DNA of 64,000 nucleotides from Streptomyces sp. CCM_MD2014. Its GTDB lineage: Bacteria; Actinomycetota; Actinomycetes; Streptomycetales; Streptomycetaceae. The stretch is from NCBI RefSeq assembly GCF_000772045.1, contig NZ_CP009754.1:7130001-7194000 (forward strand). The letters run 5' to 3'. Shown here piece by piece: positions 30,472 to 37,882 of the stretch. The notes beneath the pieces were generated by a model. That model did not search any database, had not been told where the DNA came from, and saw only the letters and a program-made list of their open reading frames with translations. Made by a program: the position numbers and the translations under genes. Numbering within the stretch: position 1 is the stretch's first letter; each line of letters starts with the position of its first letter.

Positions 30472-31680
30472 GTGTCCCGTCGCCTGTTCACCTCGGAGTC
30501 CGTGACCGAAGGTCACCCCGACAAGATCGCTGACCAGATCAGCGACACGATTCTCGACGCGCTTCTGCGTGAGGACCCGACCTCTCGGGTCGCCGTCGAA
30601 ACCCTGATCACCACCGGTCTGGTGCACGTGGCCGGAGAGGTGACCACCAAGGCCTACGCGGACATCGCCAACCTGGTCCGCGGCAAGATCCTCGAGATCG
30701 GCTACGACTCCTCCAAGAAGGGCTTCGACGGAGCCTCCTGCGGCGTGTCGGTCTCCATCGGCGCCCAGTCCCCGGACATCGCGCAGGGTGTCGACACGGC
30801 GTACGAGAACCGTGTGGAGGGCGACGAGGACGAGCTGGACCGCCAGGGTGCCGGCGACCAGGGCCTGATGTTCGGCTACGCCTCCGACGAGACGCCCACG
30901 CTGATGCCGCTGCCCGTCTTCCTGGCGCACCGCCTGTCCAAGCGCCTGTCCGAGGTCCGCAAGAACGGCACGATCCCCTACCTGCGCCCGGACGGGAAGA
31001 CCCAGGTCACCATCGAGTACGACGGCGACAAGGCGGTCCGGCTGGACACCGTCGTCGTCTCCTCGCAGCACGCGAGCGACATCGACCTGGAGTCGCTGCT
31101 GGCCCCGGACATCAAGGAGTTCGTCGTCGAGCCGGAGCTGAAGGCGCTCCTGGAGGACGGCATCAAGATCGACACGGAGAACTACCGTCTCCTGGTCAAC
31201 CCGACGGGCCGCTTCGAGATCGGCGGTCCGATGGGTGACGCCGGCCTGACCGGCCGCAAGATCATCATCGACACCTACGGCGGCATGGCCCGTCACGGCG
31301 GTGGCGCCTTCTCCGGCAAGGACCCGTCGAAGGTCGACCGCTCCGCGGCGTACGCCATGCGCTGGGTCGCGAAGAACGTCGTGGCCGCCGGCCTCGCCGC
31401 CCGCTGCGAGGTCCAGGTCGCCTACGCGATCGGCAAGGCCGAGCCGGTCGGCCTGTTCGTGGAGACCTTCGGTACCGCCAAGGTCGAGCCCGAGAAGATC
31501 GAGAAGGCGATCGACGAGGTCTTCGACCTGCGCCCGGCCGCCATCATCCGCGATCTCGACCTGCTCCGCCCGATCTACGCCCAGACCGCGGCGTACGGCC
31601 ACTTCGGCCGCGAGCTGCCCGACTTCACCTGGGAGCGCACCGACCGGGTGGACGCGCTGCGCGAGGCCGCGGGCCTGTAA
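30472..31680 (+). CDS. metK: S-adenosylmethionine synthetase
   Basis: Makes SAM from methionine and ATP. The 402-residue protein starts SRRLFTSESVTEGHPDKIAD and contains GAGDQGLMFGYASDETPTLM, the ATP-binding GGGAFSGKDPSKVDRSAAYA and the Lys/Asp metal ligands around them. The GTG at 30472 has CAGGGAG at 30461-30467; the open frame to 30409 has no ribosome site and lengthens the conserved N-terminus. Confidence 0.98.
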   Translation: MSRRLFTSESVTEGHPDKIADQISDTILDALLREDPTSRVAVETLITTGLVHVAGEVTTKAYADIANLVRGKILEIGYDSSKKGFDGASCGVSVSIGAQSPDIAQGVDTAYENRVEGDEDELDRQGAGDQGLMFGYASDETPTLMPLPVFLAHRLSKRLSEVRKNGTIPYLRPDGKTQVTIEYDGDKAVRLDTVVVSSQHASDIDLESLLAPDIKEFVVEPELKALLEDGIKIDTENYRLLVNPTGRFEIGGPMGDAGLTGRKIIIDTYGGMARHGGGAFSGKDPSKVDRSAAYAMRWVAKNVVAAGLAARCEVQVAYAIGKAEPVGLFVETFGTAKVEPEKIEKAIDEVFDLRPAAIIRDLDLLRPIYAQTAAYGHFGRELPDFTWERTDRVDALREAAGL

Positions 31681-31719
31681 GCCAGGCTCCGGGCGCGGTC
31701 GCGCCCCACGGCACGTGAG

Positions 31720-31754
31720 GAGGCCCGGCGTCCCCGAAGGGGGCGCCGGGCCTC
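31720..31754 (+). terminator. Terminator after metK
   Basis: A 16-bp stem (31720-31735 and 31739-31754) with a GAA loop, paired throughout with one G-U, 39 bases after the metK stop. It separates metK from priA. Confidence 0.85.
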
Positions 31755-31822
31755 GTCGCACGGTGCCGGCCCCGGTGCCGGCGCTTCCATGGCCTGTCAG
31801 TGGTCTTTGCGAGAATGCAGGC

Positions 31823-33973
31823 GTGAGCAGCGAGAACGGACCGGATCAGGGCGGCGCGCAGGACGCGCCGCCCGAGCAGCTCGCGCTCATCCGGGAGACC
31901 GTGCGCAAGGCGAAGACCCCGCGGGCCAAGCCGCGCACCTGGCGCGGGGCCGCGCTCGCCAAGGAGCTGCCCGTCGCCAGGGTCCTCGTCGACAAGGGCG
32001 TCCTCCATCTCGACCGGTACTTCGACTACGCCGTGCCCGAGGAACTGGACGCCGACGCCCAGCCCGGGGTGCGGGTACGGGTGCGCTTCGGAGCCGGTCG
32101 GCACCGGGTGCGGGACGGGCGGCGCGAGGGAGGCGGGCTCATCGACGGCTTCCTCGTCGAGCGGCTCGCCGAGTCCGACTACGCGGGGCCGCTGGCCGCG
32201 CTGGCCCAGGTGGTCTCCCCCGAGCGGATCCTCGACGAGGAACTGCTCGGCCTCGTCCGCGCGGTCGCCGACCGGTACGCGGGCAGCGTCGCCGACGTCC
32301 TCCAGCTCGCCGTACCCCCGCGCAACGCGCGGGCCGAGAAGCGGGCCTCACCGCAGCCGCTGCCCGCGCCGCCGGTGCCCGGACCGGGGCCGTGGGCGCG
32401 GTACGAGCAGGGTGCCGCGTTCGTGGCGGCCCTCGCCTCCGGCGGTGCGCCGCGCGCGGTGTGGAACGCGTTGCCCGGCCCGCGGTGGCCCGAGGAACTC
32501 GCGCGGGCCGTGGCGGCCACGCTGGCCTCCGGCCGGGGCGCCCTCGCCGTCCTGCCCGACGGACGGGCCGTCGCCCGCGCCGACGCCGCGCTCACCGCGC
32601 TGCTCGGCGAGGGACGGCACGCGGTGCTCACCGCCGACGCCGGGCCCGAGAAGCGGTACGCGCAGTGGCTCGCGGTGCGCCGGGGCGCCGTACGGGCCGT
32701 GATCGGGACCAGGGCCGCCATGTTCGCGCCGGTGCGGGACCTCGGTCTGGTCGCCCTGTGGGACGACGGAGACGACAGCCACAGCGAGCCGCACGCCCCG
32801 CAGCCGCACGCACGCGAGGTCCTGCTGCTGCGCGCCGCCCAGGACCGGTGCGCCTTCCTGCTGGGCGGCTGGAGCTGCACCGTGGAGGCGGCCCAGCTCG
32901 TGGAGACCGGCTGGGCCCGGCCCCTGGTCGCCACGCGGGAGCAGGTCCGGGACGCCGCGCCGCTGGTGCGGACCGTGGGGGACCACGACCTGGCCCGCGA
33001 CGAGGCCGCCCGGGCCGCGCGCCTGCCCACCCTCGCCTGGCAGGCCGTCAGGGAGGGACTGCGGCACGGGCCGGTGCTGGTGCAGGTGCCCCGGCGGGGT
33101 TACGTACCCAGGATGGCCTGCGCGGCGTGCCGGACGCCCGCGCGGTGCCGGCACTGCTCGGGGCCGTTGGAGGGGCAGGAGTCCGCCTCCGCCCTGCGGT
33201 GCGGCTGGTGCGGGCGCGAGGAGGGCGCCTGGCACTGTCCGGAGTGCGGGGCCTTCCGGCTGCGCGCGCAGATCGTGGGGGCCCGGCGCACCGCGGAGGA
33301 GCTGGGGCGGGCCTTCCCGGCCGTGCCCGTGCGCACCTCCGGACGTGAGCATGTGCTGGACACCGTGTCCGAGGCCCCCGCGCTGGTCGTGAGCACCCCG
33401 GGGGCCGAACCCGTCGCCGAGGGCGGCTACGCGGCGGCGCTGCTGCTCGACGGCTGGGCGATGCTCGGCCGGCCCGACCTGCGCGCCGGCGAGGACGCGC
33501 TGCGGCGCTGGCTGGCCGCGGCCGCCCTGGTGCGCCCGCACAGCGCCGGGGGCACCGTCGTCGCGGTCGCCGAGCCGACACTGCGGCCGGTGCAGGCGCT
33601 GGTGCGCTGGGACCCGGTCGGCCACGCGCTGCGTGAGCTGGCCGAACGGGCCGAGCTGGGCTTCCCGCCCGTGTCGCGGATGGCGGCCGTGTCGGGACCC
33701 CCGGAGGCGGTGACCGGTTTCCTCGGCGCCGTCGAACTGCCGCCGGAGGCGGAGGTGCTCGGACCGGTGCCCCTGCCGGTCACGGCGGCGGGGCGGCCGC
33801 GGCGGGTGGGCGCGCCCCCGCCCGGGGAGCACTGGGATCGTGCGCTGGTTCGGGTGCCGCCGGGGCGCGGGGCGGCGCTGGCCGGTGCGCTGAAGGCCGC
33901 TCAGGCGGCGCGGACGGCACGGGGAGGCGACACGGCCGTGTGGGTGCGGATCGATCCGCCCGACATCGGGTGA
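31823..33973 (+). CDS. priA: PriA-family primosomal protein, probably without helicase activity
   Basis: Replication-restart protein homologue of 716 residues. The N-terminal DNA-binding part (ARVLVDKGVLHLDRYFDYAV) and the zinc-binding Cys clusters (ACAACRTPARCRHCSG, LRCGWCGREEGAWHCPECG) are recognisable. Where PriA normally has Walker A (GxTGSGKT) there is only LASGRGALAVLPDGRAVARA, and the DEEH box reads ALWDDGDDSHSE, so ATP hydrolysis and unwinding are unlikely. Actinobacterial PriA proteins are known to be divergent in this way. The GTG at 31823 is used although its ribosome site is weak; the frame is open upstream through the terminator. Confidence 0.85.
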   Translation: MSSENGPDQGGAQDAPPEQLALIRETVRKAKTPRAKPRTWRGAALAKELPVARVLVDKGVLHLDRYFDYAVPEELDADAQPGVRVRVRFGAGRHRVRDGRREGGGLIDGFLVERLAESDYAGPLAALAQVVSPERILDEELLGLVRAVADRYAGSVADVLQLAVPPRNARAEKRASPQPLPAPPVPGPGPWARYEQGAAFVAALASGGAPRAVWNALPGPRWPEELARAVAATLASGRGALAVLPDGRAVARADAALTALLGEGRHAVLTADAGPEKRYAQWLAVRRGAVRAVIGTRAAMFAPVRDLGLVALWDDGDDSHSEPHAPQPHAREVLLLRAAQDRCAFLLGGWSCTVEAAQLVETGWARPLVATREQVRDAAPLVRTVGDHDLARDEAARAARLPTLAWQAVREGLRHGPVLVQVPRRGYVPRMACAACRTPARCRHCSGPLEGQESASALRCGWCGREEGAWHCPECGAFRLRAQIVGARRTAEELGRAFPAVPVRTSGREHVLDTVSEAPALVVSTPGAEPVAEGGYAAALLLDGWAMLGRPDLRAGEDALRRWLAAAALVRPHSAGGTVVAVAEPTLRPVQALVRWDPVGHALRELAERAELGFPPVSRMAAVSGPPEAVTGFLGAVELPPEAEVLGPVPLPVTAAGRPRRVGAPPPGEHWDRALVRVPPGRGAALAGALKAAQAARTARGGDTAVWVRIDPPDIG

Positions 33974-34011
33974 GACGGGCCGGCGCGTGTCGGTGCCGGG
34001 CCGACATGCCG

Positions 34012-34050
34012 CGGCCCTCCGTCTCCGGGGTCGGGGAGGGCGGAGGGCCG
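34012..34050 (+). terminator. Terminator after priA
   Basis: CGGCCCTCCG (34012-34021) pairs perfectly with CGGAGGGCCG (34041-34050); the intervening bases can add further pairs. It lies 38 bases after the priA stop. Confidence 0.75.
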
Positions 34051-34067
34051 GTGCGATATCGCGGCTC

Positions 34068-34107
34068 GGCCGGTGCGGGCGGCCGGTGCGGGCGGCCGGT
34101 GTGCGGG
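34068..34107. repeat. Short 13-bp tandem repeat
   Basis: GGCCGGTGCGGGC occurs twice exactly (34068-34080, 34081-34093), followed by a third copy with one base inserted (34094-34107). It lies between the convergent priA and HTH genes. Confidence 0.7.
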
Positions 34108-34124
34108 TCGGTCGTTGCGGGGGG

Positions 34125-34679
34125 TCAGCCGTTGCGCGGGCCGGGGAAGGCGGTGGGACGGACCTCGTCGCGCAGGGACGGGCTGCCCGAGGTCGGCTGG
34201 GTCGGCATGGAGCGGGCCGCCGGAACCGTGGGTACCCCAGGGAGTCCGGAGCCCACGTTGACCGGGCGGGTGCCCGTCGGCTCCGGGGTGTGCTCGGTGG
34301 CCTCGGCGGCGGACGCCGCCGGCTGGGCCGCGGCGCGCCGGGAGCCGTAGCGCCGGTGCACCGCCTGCTTGGTCACGCCGAGCGCGGAGCCCACCGCGTC
34401 CCAGGAGAAGCCGAGCGAACGGTCGAAGTCCACGGCGGCCGTGACCAGGGTCTCGACACTGTCCCGCAGTTCCTGCGCGAGACGGACCGTCGGGGCGGGG
34501 GCGCGTCCGTAGACGACGAAGCCCGTGGAGGGGCCGGAGCGGCGCGGGCGGTAGACGTTGCCCAACTGGGCGGTGAGGGTGCGCAGTGCGTCCACCTGCC
34601 GGCGGACCCGCTCGATGTCCCGCACCAGCAAGTGCAGGCTGGCCCGAGCCTGGGCGTCGTGGGTTGCATGGTCGGCCAT
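34125..34679 (-). CDS. Small HTH (sigma-70 region 4-like) protein
   Basis: A 184-residue protein with N-terminal helices (ARASLHLLVRDIERVRRQVD), a central helix-turn-helix (SWDAVGSALGVTKQAVHRRY, about residues 94-113) and a disordered Pro/Thr/Ser tail. The HTH resembles sigma-70 region 4/TrfB-type folds and is related to that of the gene at 50000. The ATG at 34679 has GAGAGG 8 bases upstream and is chosen over a TTG at 34685. Probably DNA-binding; target unknown. The 304-base gap to fmt holds a TAGACT -10-like motif (34932-34937) and otherwise nothing I recognise. Confidence 0.75.
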   Translation of the reverse strand: MADHATHDAQARASLHLLVRDIERVRRQVDALRTLTAQLGNVYRPRRSGPSTGFVVYGRAPAPTVRLAQELRDSVETLVTAAVDFDRSLGFSWDAVGSALGVTKQAVHRRYGSRRAAAQPAASAAEATEHTPEPTGTRPVNVGSGLPGVPTVPAARSMPTQPTSGSPSLRDEVRPTAFPGPRNG

Positions 34680-34983
34680 GAACAAGCCTCTCGAACCGGC
34701 GTTGAAAGGAATCGGGCCGCGCGGGCGGCCCGGCGTGTCAACTCTTTCTTGACCAACGTGCGGGTGCGGGGTTGGTCACGGGGTGGGGGCGTGGGGGTTT
34801 GTTCGTGCGCCCCCTCGGCCTTCGGCCCCGGGGTCCCCGTCCGCGCACCACCCGTTCGCCGTCGGCCGAGCCGTGAGCCTCTGCCGTCGTGGTGGTGCGC
34901 CGTCGGCGGCTTTCCGCGGCCTTCGGGCTCGTAGACTGGTGCGTCGCCCGCCAACGTTCCCGCCCGAGAGGCCCGTCCCACCC

Positions 34984-35916
34984 ATGAAGCTCGTCTTCGC
35001 CGGCACCCCCGAGGTCGCCGTTCCCGCCCTGGACGCCCTGATCGCCTCCGGGCGTCACGAGGTGGCCGCCGTCGTCACGCGGCCCGACGCTCCGGCCGGG
35101 CGCGGGCGCCGGCTGGTCGCCTCGCCCGTGGCCGAGCGGGCCGAGGAGGCGGGCATCGAGGTGCTCAAGCCCGCGAAGCCGCGCGACCCCGAGTTCCTGG
35201 ACCGGCTGCGCGAGATCGCGCCCGACTGCTGCCCCGTCGTCGCCTACGGCGCCCTGCTGCCCCGCGTCGCCCTCGACGTGCCCGCCCGGGGCTGGGTCAA
35301 CCTGCACTTCTCGCTGCTGCCCGCCTGGCGCGGCGCCGCCCCCGTGCAGCACGCGCTGATGGCGGGCGACGAGATCACCGGCGCGTCCACCTTCCTGATC
35401 GAGGAGGGCCTGGACTCCGGCCCCGTGTACGGGACCGTCACCGAGACCGTCCGCCCCACCGACACCAGCGGCGACCTGCTGACCCGGCTGGCCTTCGCCG
35501 GTGCGGGCCTGCTCGCGGCCACCATGGACGGCATCGAGGACGGCAGCCTGAAGGCCGTACCGCAGCCGAGCGAGGGCGTCACGCTCGCACCGAAGATCAC
35601 CGTCGAGGACGCGCGGGTCGACTGGACCGCCCCGGCCCTGCGGGTGGACCGTGTGGTGCGCGGCTGCACCCCGGCCCCCGGCGCCTGGACCACCTTCCGC
35701 GGCGAGCGGCTCAAGCTCGTTCAGGCCGTGCCCCTGCCCGACCGGACCGACCTCGCCCCGGGGCAGCTCGCCGCCGGGAAGAACAACGTGTACGTCGGCA
35801 CCGGCTCGCACGCCGTCGAGCTGCTGTGGGTGCAGGCGCAGGGCAAGAAGCCGATGCGGGCCGCGGACTGGGCGCGCGGGGCCCGGATCACCGAGGGCGA
35901 GCTGCTCGGCGGCTGA
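34984..35916 (+). CDS. fmt: Methionyl-tRNA formyltransferase
   Basis: Formylates Met-tRNA initiator using 10-formyl-THF. It is 310 residues with MKLVFAGTPEVAVPALDALI, the catalytic NLHFSLLPAWRGAAPVQHAL (Asn/His) and a C-terminal OB-like domain (VRGCTPAPGAWTTFRGERLK). The ATG at 34984 has GAGAGG at 34966-34971; the 67-residue upstream extension of the frame is Arg/Pro-rich and not part of the family. A 6-bp hairpin (TGAGCG/CGCTCA, 35925-35940) follows the stop. Confidence 0.97.
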   Translation: MKLVFAGTPEVAVPALDALIASGRHEVAAVVTRPDAPAGRGRRLVASPVAERAEEAGIEVLKPAKPRDPEFLDRLREIAPDCCPVVAYGALLPRVALDVPARGWVNLHFSLLPAWRGAAPVQHALMAGDEITGASTFLIEEGLDSGPVYGTVTETVRPTDTSGDLLTRLAFAGAGLLAATMDGIEDGSLKAVPQPSEGVTLAPKITVEDARVDWTAPALRVDRVVRGCTPAPGAWTTFRGERLKLVQAVPLPDRTDLAPGQLAAGKNNVYVGTGSHAVELLWVQAQGKKPMRAADWARGARITEGELLGG

Positions 35917-35996
35917 GCTGCGCCTGAGCGGCAACGCTCACCCGCGCGGCGTACGCTGGTGAGCGCACTTCACCCCACACCCGGAGCACCTTTTTC

Positions 35997-37424
35997 GTGA
36001 GCGAGCAGCCCCGCCGTCCCCGCAAGCCCGGCAAGCCGTACCGCAGGCCCCAGAAGGACCCCGTCCGCATCCTCGCCTTCGAGGCGCTCCGGGCCGTGGA
36101 CGAGCGGGACGCGTACGCCAACCTCGTCCTGCCGCCGCTGCTGCGCAAGGCCCGCGAGAAGGAGGGGCCCGAGAAGTTCGACGCGCGGGACGCCGCCCTC
36201 GCGACCGAGCTGGTGTACGGGACGCTGCGCCGGCAGGGGACCTACGACGCGATCATCGCGGACTGCGTGGACCGGCCGCTGCGCGAGGTCGACCCGCCGG
36301 TGCTCGACGTGCTCAGCCTCGGGGTGCACCAGCTGCTCGGGACGCGGATCCCGAGCCACGCCGCCGTCTCCGCCTCCGTCGAGCTGGCCCGGGTCGTGCT
36401 CGGCGACGGCCGGGCCAAGTTCGTCAACGCCGTGCTGCGCAAGGTGGCCCGGGACGATCTCGACGGCTGGCTGGAGCGCGTCGCCCCGCCCTACGACGAG
36501 GACCCCGAGGACCACCTCGCCGTCGTGCACTCCCACCCGCGCTGGGTCGTCTCCGCGCTCTGGGACTCGCTGGGCGGCGGCCGCACCGGCATCGAGGAAC
36601 TGCTGGCCGCCGACAACGAACGCCCCGAGGTCACCCTGGTCGCGCGGCCGGGCCGGGCCACCCCCGACGAACTGCTCGGCGAGGAGGCCGCCGTACCGGG
36701 ACGCTGGTCGCCCTACGCCGTGCGGCTGAGCGAGGGCGGCGAACCCGGGGCCGTCGAGGCCGTGCGGGAGGGCCGCGCCGGCGTGCAGGACGAGGGCAGC
36801 CAGCTGGTCGCCCTTGCCCTCGCCAACGCGCCGCTGGACGGGCCGGACCGGCGCTGGCTGGACGGGTGCGCCGGACCCGGCGGCAAGGCGGCGCTCCTCG
36901 GTGCGCTCGCCGCGGAACGGGGAGCCTTCCTGCTCGCCTCCGAGAAGCAGCCGCACCGCGCCGGGCTCGTGGCCAGGGCGCTGGACGGCAACCCGGGGCC
37001 CTACCAGGTGATCGCCGCCGACGGGACCCGCCCCGCGTGGCGCCCGGGGAGCTTCGACCGCGTCCTGGTCGACGTGCCGTGCACGGGGCTCGGCGCCCTG
37101 CGGCGCCGCCCCGAGGCGCGCTGGCGGCGCCGCCCCGAGGACCTGGACGGCTTCGCCCCGCTCCAGCGCGGGCTGCTGCGCAGTGCCCTGGAGGCCGTAC
37201 GGGTCGGCGGCGTCGTCGCCTACGCGACCTGCTCGCCCCACCTCGCCGAGACCCGCGCCGTCGTCGCGGACGTCCTCAAGCAGCACCCCGGCACCGAGCT
37301 GATCGACGCACGGCCGCTGCTGCCCGGCGTCCCTGACCTCGGCGAGGGACCCGACGTCCAGCTGTGGCCGCACCTGCACGGCACGGACGCCATGTACCTG
37401 GCCCTCGTGCGCCGGACCTCGTGA
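35997..37424 (+). CDS. rsmB: 16S rRNA m5C967 methyltransferase (Sun/Fmu family)
   Basis: Methylates a 16S rRNA cytosine using SAM. Of 475 residues, 1-170 form a NusB-like RNA-binding domain (VRILAFEALRAVDERDAYAN, AALATELVYGTLRRQGTYD) and the rest the methyltransferase, with LDGCAGPGGKAALLGALAA (SAM), VLVDVPCTGLGALRRRPE and AYATCSPHLAETRAVV carrying the two conserved Cys. The GTG at 35997 starts the protein; a TACGCT -10-like motif is at 35950-35955. It ends the fmt-rsmB block. Confidence 0.95.
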   Translation: MSEQPRRPRKPGKPYRRPQKDPVRILAFEALRAVDERDAYANLVLPPLLRKAREKEGPEKFDARDAALATELVYGTLRRQGTYDAIIADCVDRPLREVDPPVLDVLSLGVHQLLGTRIPSHAAVSASVELARVVLGDGRAKFVNAVLRKVARDDLDGWLERVAPPYDEDPEDHLAVVHSHPRWVVSALWDSLGGGRTGIEELLAADNERPEVTLVARPGRATPDELLGEEAAVPGRWSPYAVRLSEGGEPGAVEAVREGRAGVQDEGSQLVALALANAPLDGPDRRWLDGCAGPGGKAALLGALAAERGAFLLASEKQPHRAGLVARALDGNPGPYQVIAADGTRPAWRPGSFDRVLVDVPCTGLGALRRRPEARWRRRPEDLDGFAPLQRGLLRSALEAVRVGGVVAYATCSPHLAETRAVVADVLKQHPGTELIDARPLLPGVPDLGEGPDVQLWPHLHGTDAMYLALVRRTS

Positions 37425-37510
37425 CCGACCCGTCCCGTCCGTCGGGGCGTCCAGGACCTGTCTGACGATTCCCTTCAGCCGCGCGACGCGATGCACGCAC
37501 TCTCGCGGCG

Positions 37511-37807
37511 CTAGCGCCGGTTGACCTTCACCCGTGTCCCGTCCGTCAGCTCGGGTTTCAGGTCCACCTGGACCTGATGGGTGGTCTGGTGGTCGACGGA
37601 GCCGCCCAGTTCGGCCGTCACCACGCCGATCCGGACCCCTCCCCGGCCGGTGCCCGCCCGGTGGACCTGCACGGTGAAGGTCAGGCTCACCTTCTCCACC
37701 GCGAAGCCCAGGTCGTGGCCCGTCGCCTCGGCGCGGGCCTCCTCCAGTTCGCCCCGGATCCGGCCGATCACCTCGGCCAGCCCCACGAAACCCGGTTCGT
37801 TCGTCAA
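37511..37807 (-). CDS. Trypco2-family small protein (trypsin-co-occurring domain 2)
   Basis: A 98-residue protein matching the Trypco2 pattern: an N-terminal helix (LAEVIGRIRGELEEARAEAT) followed by a beta-rich domain (DLGFAVEKVSLTFTVQVHRA, then VRIGVVTAELGGSVDHQTTH and QVQVDLKP). Such domains are found fused to or beside trypsin-like proteases in predicted bacterial conflict systems, and here the gene is divergent from one. The TTG at 37807 is chosen because GGAGG precedes it by 4 bases; a GTG eight codons on is an alternative. The much longer frame upstream of the TTG is antisense to the protease. Function unknown: perhaps the protease's substrate, inhibitor or effector. Confidence 0.8.
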   Translation of the reverse strand: MTNEPGFVGLAEVIGRIRGELEEARAEATGHDLGFAVEKVSLTFTVQVHRAGTGRGGVRIGVVTAELGGSVDHQTTHQVQVDLKPELTDGTRVKVNRR

Positions 37808-37870
37808 CTCGCCTCCGTACAAAGCTCGTTCACTGTTGTCGCAGCAGTATGCGCCAGGTGCACGCGCCCG

Positions 37871-37876
37871 TATAGT
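37871..37876 (+). promoter_or_regulatory. -10 element giving a leaderless protease transcript
   Basis: TATAGT, close to the ideal -10, ends 6 bases before the ATG at 37883, so transcription should begin at or next to the start codon. There is no Shine-Dalgarno before that ATG. No good -35 is visible. The 75-base region is shared with the divergent Trypco2 gene, for which CATACT on the minus strand (37846-37851) is a possible -10. Confidence 0.5.
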
Positions 37877-37882
37877 TCGCAT

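Noticed and set aside
34783..34983. An N-terminal extension of fmt.
   Set aside because: Arg/Pro-rich, lacks a ribosome site, and the family starts at MKLVFAGTPE.
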